The notes beneath the pieces are model-generated. The model searched no databases. It saw nothing but the letters and a program-made list of their open reading frames with translations, and had not been told where the DNA came from. From Bacteroidales bacterium (GTDB lineage Bacteria; Bacteroidota; Bacteroidia; Bacteroidales; Bacteroidaceae), in assembly GCA_015060865.1 (NCBI GenBank), contig SUXS01000009.1:62001-126000 (forward strand): a stretch of DNA of 64,000 nt, written 5' to 3'. The stretch's first letter is position 1. Every line of letters starts with the position of its first letter. Below are positions 16,283 to 25,745 of the stretch, in pieces. A program made the translations under genes and the position numbers.

Positions 16283-16768
16283 GTACCCGATTCTCTGATG
16301 CTCCGCATGGCATCGTTCATTGCCACCAGTAACCGCCGTTATTTGCTACACGATGAGAGCGGAAGTCACCGTTTTATCTGTGTGGAGCTGGCGCACTCCA
16401 TTGATGTGGGTACGTCACATCAACAACAAACAGCTCTATACCGAAGTCATGGTTGCTCTTGGTGGTGGTGAGCGTTGCTGGTTTAATGAGGAGGAGACTC
16501 GCCAGCTCGAGGCGCACAATGCCGACTATTCTGCACGTCGTGGCGTGTGGGATTTGTTGAACCGTTACTTCACGGTGTGCGACATTCCCAATGATACAGA
16601 AGAGAGAATCGACACGCTATGGCCAGCTACAGAGGTGTATGACTTTTTCTACGACCTCTCGCCCATGTCTATGGCGGGTATCGAGCGCTCTGGTTTTGCT
16701 CATTATCTAAAACGTCTGGGAGCACAGCAGGTGCGGGTGAAGAATCGGAGGTTGTATGGTGGGAGGAA
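16283..16768 (+). pseudogene. VirE/DUF3874-type protein, 5'-truncated and frameshifted remnant
   Basis: Frame 2 reads PDSLMLRMASFIATSNRRYL, then LLHDESGSHRFICVEL. After about 16415 the homology moves to frame 3: HINNKQLYTEVMVALGGGER, CWFNEEETRQLEAHNADYSA. This is the end of the ATPase part and the DUF3874 domain of VirE-like proteins that are frequent beside Bacteroidales capsule loci (pattern ASFIGTSNRRDLLxDxxGSRRFxCxEV). The N-terminal two thirds are missing and there is at least one frameshift. Nothing recognisable follows until the next gene (16770-17078). It is a relic, not a functional capsule gene. Confidence 0.7.
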
Positions 16769-17078
16769 CGCAATGAGGGATTTCTATATGGTGTTACTTG
16801 TCTCTCTGCTCTCGCTCCGCTGTGCCAATATGAGACAATATTTTCATATGATGGCTTGCCTACTCGGCATAACCCAAGCAAGCTTGGTCATGCTTTCACT
16901 GCGCTGTGCCTGCCACCCCAAATATGAACTTTTTTCACCGTATTAGGTTATAGGATTTGTTGCGCTTATTTAGAAAAAGTTATATGGTCAAGCGATAAAT
17001 ATAAGGAAAATTACGGGAATGAACAGCGTACGCTGTGAAAAAAAGGAAAATTAGTTTAAATATTTCGTTCTTTTTATG

Positions 17079-17086
17079 TATTTTTG
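17079..17086 (+). promoter_or_regulatory. Candidate -7 box (TATTTTTG)
   Basis: Matches the Bacteroidales -7 consensus TAnnTTTG; no good TTTG -33 box is present. It lies at or before the possible ATG at 17076, which argues for translation from the GTG at 17109. Confidence 0.35.
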
Positions 17087-17108
17087 CAAAAATCATCTTG
17101 ATGAAAGG

Positions 17109-17846
17109 GTGAAAAAGTACTTTAATATACGTTACGAATTTGATAAGGCTGTGGTGCAAGAATGCATCGCACTGCAGGTGGAGCAGCCAGAGGCTGGTTA
17201 CATTTGTGTGGCGGATGCCAATATATTGCAGCAGGTGCATAACGATCTCAGCTACCGTGATGTGTTGGATGGAGCTATGTTTTCCATCTGCGACAGTAGT
17301 TGGGTGCCTGTTTTTATAAGTTGGATACATGATGTGCATCATAATCAATATTGTGGTAGTACGATTTTCAAGGATATCCTGGAGATGAAGCGCTATCGGC
17401 AGTTCTTTATGGGTACCTCTACAGAGGTGCTCACTGCACTGAAAGAGAATATTGCCCAGATAGATCCTGCCGTCAATGACATGACCTTCTACGAATTGCC
17501 ATTCTGTAAGGTGGAGGAGTTTGACTACCCAGCCATCGCCGAGATGGTGAACCGTGATAATCCTGACATCATCTGGGTAGCCTTGGGTGCTCCCAAGCAG
17601 GAGATATTCATGAGCAAGTTGAACCCTTATCTTAATCGTGGGGTACAAATTGCCATAGGGGCCGCCTTCAAGTTCTATAGCGGACAGGAAGAGAAACGTG
17701 CTCCGGAATGGATGTGCCGCATGCGTCTGGAGTTTTTGTATCGTATCTATGCGCAGCCTAAAAAGCAGATAAAGCGGTGCTGGCTGATACTTAAAGCACT
17801 CCCACAGATACTGTGGCAAGAGCGAAAACGCAAAAGAGGGAAATGA
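17109..17846 (+). CDS. WecG/TagA/CpsF family glycosyltransferase
   Basis: I chose GTG 17109 (VKKYFNIRYEFDKAVV) because homologues start that way and a -7 box overlaps the alternative ATG at 17076, which would add 11 residues. The protein has about 245 residues. The family motifs are ADANILQQVHNDLSYRD (acceptor and substrate region) and WVALGAPKQEIFMSKL. WecG/TagA enzymes transfer ManNAc-type sugars to lipid-linked intermediates early in polysaccharide synthesis. It has its own candidate promoter and lies beyond the terminator and the VirE relic, so it may be transcribed apart from the upstream operon. Confidence 0.85.
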   Translation: MKKYFNIRYEFDKAVVQECIALQVEQPEAGYICVADANILQQVHNDLSYRDVLDGAMFSICDSSWVPVFISWIHDVHHNQYCGSTIFKDILEMKRYRQFFMGTSTEVLTALKENIAQIDPAVNDMTFYELPFCKVEEFDYPAIAEMVNRDNPDIIWVALGAPKQEIFMSKLNPYLNRGVQIAIGAAFKFYSGQEEKRAPEWMCRMRLEFLYRIYAQPKKQIKRCWLILKALPQILWQERKRKRGK

Positions 17847-17912
17847 TAGGAGGTGATTAGCTTTTGACTCTCCCTTAACCATTCATCGCTCAACTCTTCT
17901 CCCCATAGTCAC

Positions 17913-19100
17913 ATGAAATTCTTCGAACTGCTACAAATAGCGATTGGCCGTAGAATGGAATTTTCGCAGGCTCCTACCGAAGAGGAGTGGCGCGGTCTCT
18001 TCCAATTGGCCAAGAAGCAGGCGATGGTGGGGATTGCTTTTTTAGGGGTTGAAAAATTACCCAAGGAACTGCGCCCCCCAAAGGCGGTACTTGTGTCGTG
18101 GTACCTGCAAACACAGAAAATAAAGGAAAAGAACATTGAACTGGATAAGGCCACTGCTGCTGTGGCTCAAATATTTCGTGAAGAGGGATTTGATAACCTG
18201 ATCCTTAAAGGGCAAGGGATAGCGCAACTCTATCAGGTGAGAGAGGTAGGCACTCATATTGGGGCATACCGAACTCCCGGTGATATTGATGTGTGGCTCG
18301 AAGGTGACCGCAAGACAATAGCTGATTATGTGCGTAGGCATGTGCCTGATGGTGATATCGTATATCATCATGTGGATTTTCCCGTATTGGAGAATGTGCC
18401 TATAGAGGTACACTTTACTCCGTCGTGGATGAACTCTCCCGTGACGAACAGGCGCCTGCAACGATTTTTTAGAGATGAAAGAGAGCTATCGGCTGGTGGT
18501 AACAATCGACAGGCTGCACTCGATGGGCAGATGAAGTGTCTGTCCGAGGTCAATAGAACGGACTCTCTTTGGGCAAAAGAAGCTCATTCCCATGATAAAG
18601 GACTGCCCACACCAACCTTAGCCTTCAATCGGGTATATATATTGGTGCATATCTATCGGCACTTGTTTTTTGAGGGGATAGGATTGCGTCAACTGCTTGA
18701 TTACTACTTCGTGTTGCAGCAGGGCTTCACAGAGGAGGAACGCAAGGAGACAATGCGGGTGCTGTGCTCGTTGAAGATGAAGCGTTTCACAGAAGCGGTA
18801 ATGTGGGTGCTACACGAAGTGTATGGCTTGGAACAAGACTATATGCTCACTGCCCCCAATGAAGTGGAGGGGCGCTTCTTGCTCAATGAGGTGCTGCTTG
18901 CTGGAAACTTCGGACATTATGATGAACGCTTGAAACATACACATGGCGAAAGTGCCTTTCATTGGGGAATGCGTAAGGTGATACGTAATTTCCGTTTCGT
19001 GCGTAGCTATCCATCAGAGGTGCTATGGGGCCCCTTCTTTAAGGGTTGGCAATGGTGCTGGAGGAAATGGGTATGGAATAAAAGGACGCGAAGGGAATAG
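17913..19100 (+). CDS. Nucleotidyltransferase-fold protein (NTP_transf_5-like)
   Basis: This 395-residue protein has the region LILKGQGIAQLYQ followed by RTPGDIDVWLEG, which provides the G-D-x-D metal-binding pair of the nucleotidyltransferase fold. The remainder is alpha-helical (HIYRHLFFEGIGLRQLLDYY). Proteins like this occur at the ends of Bacteroidales capsule clusters. Neither the nucleotide nor the target is known. It lies 66 bases after the WecG-like gene and is followed by a terminator, so the two probably form a transcript. Confidence 0.75.
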   Translation: MKFFELLQIAIGRRMEFSQAPTEEEWRGLFQLAKKQAMVGIAFLGVEKLPKELRPPKAVLVSWYLQTQKIKEKNIELDKATAAVAQIFREEGFDNLILKGQGIAQLYQVREVGTHIGAYRTPGDIDVWLEGDRKTIADYVRRHVPDGDIVYHHVDFPVLENVPIEVHFTPSWMNSPVTNRRLQRFFRDERELSAGGNNRQAALDGQMKCLSEVNRTDSLWAKEAHSHDKGLPTPTLAFNRVYILVHIYRHLFFEGIGLRQLLDYYFVLQQGFTEEERKETMRVLCSLKMKRFTEAVMWVLHEVYGLEQDYMLTAPNEVEGRFLLNEVLLAGNFGHYDERLKHTHGESAFHWGMRKVIRNFRFVRSYPSEVLWGPFFKGWQWCWRKWVWNKRTRRE

Positions 19101-19158
19101 CTGGCGGTAGAAAGGATATAAAAATGAGGCATAAGATGAGACGGATGTCTCAATCAAG

Positions 19159-19197
19159 GAAGAGGATGTACCCATGGGTGCATCCTCTTTCTTTTTG
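19159..19197 (+). terminator. Rho-independent terminator
   Basis: Stem AAGAGGATG / CATCCTCTT around a 12-base loop, followed by TCTTTTTG. It closes the polysaccharide region. Confidence 0.75.
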
Positions 19198-19285
19198 TCG
19201 TTGCTTCTCCTTGCAAACTCTCCCTCTGTTTATAGCGAACGAAGCCTTCAGAGGGTTGGCTAAATGACTAAAAATAAAAATATGC

Positions 19286-19834
19286 TTATTCCACCACTTC
19301 GGCATCCTCTACCTCGATATTGCGTAGGTCGGTGCTTCTGTGTTTCCCCATTCTGATGAGCTGGATAATATCACTCAAGGAACTTACCAAACATCCGATA
19401 CCTATTACGATAAAGGGGAGTGAGGCTGCTTCGAATGGATTGAAGAAGATGAACAAACCCATTAGCAATACGGCTATAGGGAATACGTATAATCCTCCTG
19501 GAACAGGCACTATGTGGCTGGAGGTTGACAAGGTGGCCAACTGATGAATGCCGAGAACAACCAATACTGCTCCCAAGACATACATGAATATCCCGACAAA
19601 GAAGGAGGGCGACAGCACTAACCAAAATCCTAACAGGAAACTGCCTAAAGCTGCAAAGGGAAACATAGGATGGCTGTGGCGGTGACGGAAGTAGGTGAAC
19701 AGGGAATAGAAGCCGGGAATCATGAACAGGATACCAACTGCTATGATGAGGATATTGATGGCTTGGTAGCCCAATGTGACGAGAAGCACTCCTATCAGTA
19801 ATATACTGATACTGCGGACAAGTTGTACGTTCAT
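19286..19834 (-). CDS. DUF308/HdeD-like membrane protein
   Basis: This 182-residue protein has about six hydrophobic segments arranged as three pairs (for example ISILLIGVLLVTLGYQA and ALGSFLLGFWLVLSP), and a charged acidic C-terminal tail (EVEDAEVVE). It matches the DUF308 family that includes the E. coli acid-resistance protein HdeD. Function in Bacteroidales is unknown. It stands alone, divergent from the asparaginase, with a good -7 box about 96 bases upstream. Confidence 0.75.
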   Translation of the reverse strand: MNVQLVRSISILLIGVLLVTLGYQAINILIIAVGILFMIPGFYSLFTYFRHRHSHPMFPFAALGSFLLGFWLVLSPSFFVGIFMYVLGAVLVVLGIHQLATLSTSSHIVPVPGGLYVFPIAVLLMGLFIFFNPFEAASLPFIVIGIGCLVSSLSDIIQLIRMGKHRSTDLRNIEVEDAEVVE

Positions 19835-19929
19835 TGTCTGAGAAGTTTGGATGAATTATCTGTTTAGAATCTCTTTGGATTTTACCGTTAATATGATGTG
19901 ACGAATTTATGACTTTTTATGAGAGTAAC

Positions 19930-19937
19930 CAAATTTA
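19930..19937 (-). promoter_or_regulatory. Candidate -7 box (TAAATTTG) for the DUF308 gene
   Basis: On the minus strand this is an exact TAnnTTTG. The nearest TTTG (19953-19956) is only 15 bases away, closer than the usual 19-21. Confidence 0.4.
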
Positions 19938-19993
19938 TGACTATAAAGTTTTCAAAATTTATAAATTACAAGCCGGATAACTGTTTTTTTCAT

Positions 19994-20001
19994 TATCTTC
20001 G
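19994..20001 (+). promoter_or_regulatory. Candidate -7 box (TATCTTCG) for the asparaginase gene
   Basis: One mismatch to TAnnTTTG. It lies just before the ATG at 20005, so transcription would start at or after that codon and favour ATG 20026. Confidence 0.4.
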
Positions 20002-20025
20002 CAGATGGATAATGCAATAAACCGT

Positions 20026-21066
20026 ATGAGTCAGGAAAAACAGACCTCTATTCTGCTGATATACACAGGTGGTACTATCGGTATGATACAGAACCCAGAG
20101 ACTGGAGCACTGGAGAATTTCAATTTTGACCAATTGCTGCAGCATGTGCCGGAGATCAAACAGTTTAATCTTGATATCTTTGCATACGCCTTTGAACCTC
20201 CTATCGATTCGTCGGATATAGGCCCTGAATCGTGGACGAAAATGGTGGAGATTATCTACTCCAACTATGAACGGTATGACGGTTTTGTGATATTGCATGG
20301 CACCGATACCATGGCCTTTACGGCTTCTGCTCTCAGCTTTATGCTTGAAGGACTGATGAAACCGGTAATCCTTACTGGTAGTCAACTTCCGATAGGTGCT
20401 TTGCGTACGGATGGTAAAGAGAATCTATTGACCTCTATTGAAATCGCGGCTGCAAAGCATGATGACGGTACGCCGGTGGTGCCTGAGGTGTGCATATTCT
20501 TCCACGAAAAACTGATGAGAGGAAATAGGACAACTAAGGTAAGTGCCGAGAATTTTGATGCATTCGAGTCAAATAATTATCCTATCCTGGCCCATTCGGG
20601 TATTGAACTCCAGTATTTCCATGAGCGTATCAGACCTTATGACGCCAACGCGACTTTAGTGCCTCACTATGCCATGAATACGGATATATTCATCTTCTCG
20701 CTCTTCCCGGGAATACAACCGGATGTGGTAAGGAAGGTACTGAATGGCAAGGAACTGAAAGGGATTATATTCCGAACTTTCGGTAGTGGCAATGCTCCGC
20801 AGAAACAATGGTTGGTGGATGCGTTGACCGAAGCAACGAAAGCTGGAAAGATCATTGTAAACATCACCCAATGTAGCACCGGAAGTGTGAAGATGAGGCT
20901 TTATGAGACAGGGCGCCAACTGCTTGCTTCTGGTATTATTAGTGGCAACGACTCTACCGTGGAGGCAGCCATCACCAAACTGATGTTCTTGATAGGCAAG
21001 GGGCTGAGTGCGGAAGAGATTCATGATGAGATGAAACGCTCCATAGCTGGAGAGATAACGGTGTGA
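20026..21066 (+). CDS. ansA: L-asparaginase, type I
   Basis: From ATG 20026 (MSQEKQTSILLIYTGGTIGM) this is 346 residues; an ATG at 20005 would add seven. The catalytic threonine motif TGGTIGM is at the N-terminus, and the second motif HGTDTMAFTASALSFML is near residue 95. KPVILTGSQLPIGALRTDG also matches cytoplasmic type I asparaginases. There is no signal peptide, so it probably acts in the cytosol, hydrolysing asparagine to aspartate and ammonia. The candidate -7 box at 19994 decides the start. Confidence 0.9.
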   Translation: MSQEKQTSILLIYTGGTIGMIQNPETGALENFNFDQLLQHVPEIKQFNLDIFAYAFEPPIDSSDIGPESWTKMVEIIYSNYERYDGFVILHGTDTMAFTASALSFMLEGLMKPVILTGSQLPIGALRTDGKENLLTSIEIAAAKHDDGTPVVPEVCIFFHEKLMRGNRTTKVSAENFDAFESNNYPILAHSGIELQYFHERIRPYDANATLVPHYAMNTDIFIFSLFPGIQPDVVRKVLNGKELKGIIFRTFGSGNAPQKQWLVDALTEATKAGKIIVNITQCSTGSVKMRLYETGRQLLASGIISGNDSTVEAAITKLMFLIGKGLSAEEIHDEMKRSIAGEITV

Positions 21067-21110
21067 GCGGGATACCACATAATCGAGTTTTTTACTAACA
21101 GGATATAAAT

Positions 21111-23363
21111 ATGAGACGATTCATTAGCTTTATGTTATTGGCTATCCTTGGCACAACATTATATGCGCAAGGAACAATAGAGGATTACAAACGTGCTTTC
21201 GGGTTGCGGGCTAAGTATAGCAATAAGGTGTATTATGACAATGTACAACCAAACTGGATAGGCAAGACACACATCTTCTGGTATGTACGCAATACTCCGG
21301 ATGGACGAATCTATGTAGTGGTCAATGCCGACAAACAGAAACGGGTGCAGCTGTTTGACCACAAGAAACTGGCTCAAGCACTGAGAACGGCTACAGGTCG
21401 TGACTATAAGGCTGAGGCCTTGTATCTGGATCGATTGTCGGTAGAAGAGGCGTTGGACGTATGTCGTTTCCAGACAAACGGGCATCGATGGACTTATAAC
21501 ATCCGCAAAAATAAGCTGACGGATGAAGGTGCCATACCGCAGCAACGTGGACGTCAACGCCATTGGATGGAACGGGATGATGAGTTGCATGCTGATCCGG
21601 TAACCTCTCCTGACGGTAAATATACCGCTTATATAAAGAATCATAATATATATGTGCGTTCGCGTGAGACGGGTAAGGAGCGCCAATTGAGTATAGACGG
21701 CACGTTGGCCAATTACTATTCGGCTTATATCAGATGGAGCCCCGACAGTAAAAAGGTGGTGGCATGTAAGATTAGACCTACAGAGAAACGTTATGTGTAC
21801 TACGTGGAGTCATCGCCAACCGATCAGCTGCAACCCAAACTGCACAAGCAGGAATATGCCAAGCCTGGTGATGAGCTGCCCTTCAAGGTTCCTTGCATAT
21901 ATGAGGTAGAGACAGGACGTGCCATTATACCTTCTACGGAGCTGTTTGGACATCAATATTATATCACCTCTCCGGTATGGGATAAGGATAGCCGTACGCT
22001 GACTTTCGAATACAATGAGCGGGGACATCAGAACTATCGGCTGCTGGAACTGTCGGCCGAGGATGGCAGTGTGCGCCCCATCATCAATGAGTCGAGCGAC
22101 AAGTATGTCAATTATTATCGGATATACCGGCATCATCTGAAGGATGGTAAACGCATTATATGGTCGAGTGAACGTGACAACTGGAACCACTTATATATGT
22201 ATGACCGTGCCACAGGAAAGGTGCTCCATCAGATTACAAGCGGTGAATGGTATGTACGTGATGTCCTTCGTATAGATGAAGAGAACGAATGGATATACTT
22301 TACTGCCAATGGCATGCCGCTGGATGAGGCACATGCCAATGAAGACCCATATCATATCCGTTACTATCGTATAGGTTTTGATGGAAATGGACTTGTCTGT
22401 CTGACTCCTGAGGCTGGTACACACAAAGCTTGGTTCTCACATGATATGAAATACTTGGTGGATGTATATTCTACAGCTAACGAAGCGCCTGTTGCTGCAC
22501 TGCGTCAAGTGTCGGATGGCAGCGTGGCGATGCCTCTTGAAAAGGCTGACATCAGCCGACTGGAGGCAGAGGGATGGCATGCGCCTGAAGTGTTTGTGGC
22601 AAAAGGACGTGATGGACAGACGGATATGTGGGGACTCATCATCCGTCCGTCAAATTTTGACCCGACGAAGAAGTATCCTATTGTGGAGTACATATATCAA
22701 GGACCAGGTGACCATTATGTGCCCAAAGCATTCACTCCCCATCATTATTACATGACTTCGTTGGCCGAGCTGGGGTTCATTGTTGTGATGGTAGACGGAA
22801 TGGGTACATCGTTCCGCTCGCGTGAGTTTGAGAATGTATGCTACAAGAATCTGAAGGATGCCGGATTGCCGGATCATATCAGTTGGATAAAGGCTGCTGC
22901 CGACAAGTATGCCTATATGGATATTGACCGTGTGGGTATCTATGGCTGTTCGGCTGGCGGACAGGAAGCCATGACTGCCGTACTTTTCCATCCGGAGTTT
23001 TATAAAGCGGCCTATTCGGCCTGTGGTTGTCATGACAACCGTATGGATAAGATATGGTGGAACGAACAGTGGCTGGGCTATCCTGTAGGTGAGCAGTATA
23101 AAGAGGGTTCTAATGTGGAGAATGCCCATTTGCTTACCCGTCCGCTGATGCTTGTGGTGGGGGAGATGGATGATAATGTGGATCCGGCATCTACGATGCA
23201 GGTAGTGAATGCCCTTATCAAAGCCAATAAGGATTTTGAGTTTGTATTCCTGCCAGGCCAACGCCATACGATGGGAGAGGCCTATGGGGAACATAAACGC
23301 TACGATTTCTTTGTCCGTCACTTATTGGGCATGAATCCTCCGCTTTGGAATGAGGTAAAATAA
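21111..23363 (+). CDS. Exported dipeptidyl-peptidase IV-like serine peptidase (S9)
   Basis: This 750-residue protein has a signal peptide (FISFMLLAILGTTLYAQG). The N-terminal beta-propeller (DPPIV_N) covers about residues 40-480 and the alpha/beta-hydrolase domain the rest. The nucleophile is S614 in YGCSAGGQEAMTAV. The acid is in GEMDDNVDPAST and the histidine in GQRHTMGEAYG. Family S9B usually has GWSYGG at the nucleophile; GCSAGG is a divergent form but keeps the G-x-S-x-G elbow. It probably releases dipeptides from proline-containing peptides in the periplasm. It lies 44 bases after asparaginase, possibly in one transcript. Confidence 0.87.
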   Translation: MRRFISFMLLAILGTTLYAQGTIEDYKRAFGLRAKYSNKVYYDNVQPNWIGKTHIFWYVRNTPDGRIYVVVNADKQKRVQLFDHKKLAQALRTATGRDYKAEALYLDRLSVEEALDVCRFQTNGHRWTYNIRKNKLTDEGAIPQQRGRQRHWMERDDELHADPVTSPDGKYTAYIKNHNIYVRSRETGKERQLSIDGTLANYYSAYIRWSPDSKKVVACKIRPTEKRYVYYVESSPTDQLQPKLHKQEYAKPGDELPFKVPCIYEVETGRAIIPSTELFGHQYYITSPVWDKDSRTLTFEYNERGHQNYRLLELSAEDGSVRPIINESSDKYVNYYRIYRHHLKDGKRIIWSSERDNWNHLYMYDRATGKVLHQITSGEWYVRDVLRIDEENEWIYFTANGMPLDEAHANEDPYHIRYYRIGFDGNGLVCLTPEAGTHKAWFSHDMKYLVDVYSTANEAPVAALRQVSDGSVAMPLEKADISRLEAEGWHAPEVFVAKGRDGQTDMWGLIIRPSNFDPTKKYPIVEYIYQGPGDHYVPKAFTPHHYYMTSLAELGFIVVMVDGMGTSFRSREFENVCYKNLKDAGLPDHISWIKAAADKYAYMDIDRVGIYGCSAGGQEAMTAVLFHPEFYKAAYSACGCHDNRMDKIWWNEQWLGYPVGEQYKEGSNVENAHLLTRPLMLVVGEMDDNVDPASTMQVVNALIKANKDFEFVFLPGQRHTMGEAYGEHKRYDFFVRHLLGMNPPLWNEVK

Positions 23364-23437
23364 TTTATTTGTTTTTAGAAATTTTTTGTTGATTCAAACG
23401 TTATATATATAATGGTTTGAAAAAGTAATGTTGCATT

Positions 23438-25651
23438 ATGGAACGAGTAACCCTATTGCCTTCTGAAAAGCTTTTTGATGGCTGGATTTCACCCATTTAT
23501 CTTCCCGAAGGGAAAGATAAGTATTATTTGCGCAATAAACAAGTGAAGACTCCTAAATCCGGTTGGCGTCATTTGAGGAGTGATGAAATAGAACAATTGG
23601 TGAAGAATAACAATGCTGCTGCAAGCTGGGATACCATCTGGGTGACCGATGACTTTGAACCGCGTATGGTCAAAGACAATAAGTTTTATGGCACCGTGCG
23701 TATTGGCCGCGTGAGCAATAATGCTTTGCAATTTCATGATCTGCGTCTTCCTGTAGGTATCACCAACAGCTCAATCCACTCATGTGATATCGGAGACGAT
23801 TGTGCTATTCACGATGTGCATTATCTCTCTCATTATATCATCGGTAGTCAATGTATGCTGTTTAACATACAGGAGATGTCTACTACTGACCATGCGAAGT
23901 TTGGCAATGGTATTGTGAAAGATGGCGAGAATGAGGCGGTGCGTGTACGCATACAGATTATGAACGAGATTGGATGCCGCAGTGTGATGCCTTTTGATGG
24001 CATGATCGCTGCCGATGCCTATATGTGGGGTAAATATATTGACGACAAAGTATTGCAGCAGCGCTTGTCAGATATTACTCAGAATACGATTGACCATCAC
24101 CGTGGGTATTATGGAACAATTGGTGAAGGGTGTGTCATCAAGAATTCCTCCATCATAAAGGATGTGAAGATAGGACAGGCATGCTATATAAAAGGAGCTT
24201 CAAAACTGAAGAATATTACCATCAATTCATCTGATAAGGAACCTTCGCAGATTGGCGAGAACGTTATTCTTGTAAATGGGATTGTGGGGTATGGGTGTCG
24301 TATTTTCTATTCGTGTACGGCTGTCAAGTTTGTGCTCGGAAACAATTGCAATCTGAAGTATGGGGCACGCCTTATCGATTCTATCATGGGCGATAATAGT
24401 ACGATCTCATGCTGTGAAGTACTTAACAACCTGATCTTCCCGGCTCACGAACAGCATCATAACAATTCGTTCCTGATAGCTTCGGTAATCATGGGACAGA
24501 GCAATATGGCTGCAGGTGCTACAATCGGCTCTAATCATAACAGCCGTACGAATGATAATGAGATTGTGGCAGGAAGAGGCTTCTGGCCCGGATTGTGTAG
24601 CTCTGTCAAGCACTCGTGCAAGTTCGCTTCATTTACTTTACTCTCAAAATCGGACTTCCCTGCTGAGATGATAATCCCACTGCCGTTCTCGTTGGTCAAC
24701 AATAATGTACGTACTAACGAGTTGGAGGTAATGCCTGCCTATTGGTGGATGTATAATATGTATGCCTTGGCACGTAATTCGTGGAAATACCAGAGTCGTG
24801 ACAAACGTCGGACAAAAGTGCAAAACATTGAGTTTGATACTTTCGCTCCTGATAGCATGGAGGAGACTATTGCTGCCCGTAAGCTACTTGAGATCTGGAC
24901 CGCTAAGGCATGGCTGCGTGCTCAAGGTGAGGATGAAAATGGACGTAGCGAAAAATGGTTGCGCGATAAGGGACATGAGTTGCTGCATGGGGATGAGCAG
25001 AGTGTAGAGGCTCTTGACGTATATGGTGAACATATGGAGAAAAGTCTCCGTAAGGTACGTATCCTAAAGGTATACCGAGCGTATCATGCATACGGCGACA
25101 TGCTTATCAACTATGCCATGACTAATATCTTGGCGTATACAGAATCACATCCGGAAATAGACTTGATGGCTCTGTCACGTCAGCTTGAAAGTCGTCGACA
25201 GAGAGAATGGATTAATTTGGGCGGACAGTTGATGATGACTACCGACTTTGATCGTTTACGCATGGACATCCGTGAAGGACGGCTGAACTCGTGGAAGGCT
25301 ATTCATAAACGCTACAATGAGATTTGGAAGAGATATCCGATGGACAAGCTCCGTCATGCTTACTTGTCGTTGTGTTTTGTTATGGGAGTTGACAAGATGG
25401 CTCCAGCTACATGGCTTGAGGTGTTGGCTCACGAGGAACGCATCCAACAATATATTGCCAATCAGGTATATCTGTCTCGCAAGAAAGACCATGACAACAC
25501 CTTCCGCCATGCAACGTATCGTAATGCGGAGGAAATGGATGCTGCCATCGGATCTATAGAAAGCAATGGTTTTGTAAATCAGATGCGTAAGGAGAGTATT
25601 GTCAATCTTGCCAAGATAGATGCTCTGCGCAATAGCTTGGAAGGTATTTAA
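23438..25651 (+). CDS. DUF4954 family protein (left-handed beta-helix)
   Basis: This 737-residue protein is recognisable as DUF4954: FDGWISPIYLPEGKDKYYL near the N-terminus, then many hexapeptide-like turns (SSIHSCDIGDDCAIHDVHYL, IGEGCVIKNSSIIKDVKIG) that should form a left-handed beta-helix similar to UDP-GlcNAc acyltransferase/pyrophosphorylase domains. The last 250 residues are charged and helical. No signal peptide. The family is confined largely to Bacteroidetes and its reaction is not known. A bidirectional terminator separates it from the convergent nadE. Confidence 0.8.
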   Translation: MERVTLLPSEKLFDGWISPIYLPEGKDKYYLRNKQVKTPKSGWRHLRSDEIEQLVKNNNAAASWDTIWVTDDFEPRMVKDNKFYGTVRIGRVSNNALQFHDLRLPVGITNSSIHSCDIGDDCAIHDVHYLSHYIIGSQCMLFNIQEMSTTDHAKFGNGIVKDGENEAVRVRIQIMNEIGCRSVMPFDGMIAADAYMWGKYIDDKVLQQRLSDITQNTIDHHRGYYGTIGEGCVIKNSSIIKDVKIGQACYIKGASKLKNITINSSDKEPSQIGENVILVNGIVGYGCRIFYSCTAVKFVLGNNCNLKYGARLIDSIMGDNSTISCCEVLNNLIFPAHEQHHNNSFLIASVIMGQSNMAAGATIGSNHNSRTNDNEIVAGRGFWPGLCSSVKHSCKFASFTLLSKSDFPAEMIIPLPFSLVNNNVRTNELEVMPAYWWMYNMYALARNSWKYQSRDKRRTKVQNIEFDTFAPDSMEETIAARKLLEIWTAKAWLRAQGEDENGRSEKWLRDKGHELLHGDEQSVEALDVYGEHMEKSLRKVRILKVYRAYHAYGDMLINYAMTNILAYTESHPEIDLMALSRQLESRRQREWINLGGQLMMTTDFDRLRMDIREGRLNSWKAIHKRYNEIWKRYPMDKLRHAYLSLCFVMGVDKMAPATWLEVLAHEERIQQYIANQVYLSRKKDHDNTFRHATYRNAEEMDAAIGSIESNGFVNQMRKESIVNLAKIDALRNSLEGI

Positions 25652-25678
25652 GATTAGGATAGGATGCTTGTATAGATT

Positions 25679-25717
25679 AGAAGTCACGTGCCGAGGTTTA
25701 TGATGCACGTGACTTCT
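25679..25717. terminator. Bidirectional terminator between DUF4954 and nadE
   Basis: Thirteen-base perfect stem AGAAGTCACGTGC / GCACGTGACTTCT around a 13-base loop, with T/A-rich flanks. Confidence 0.8.
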
Positions 25718-25745
25718 TATATTATATGGTGTGAAGTGTTTCCTT

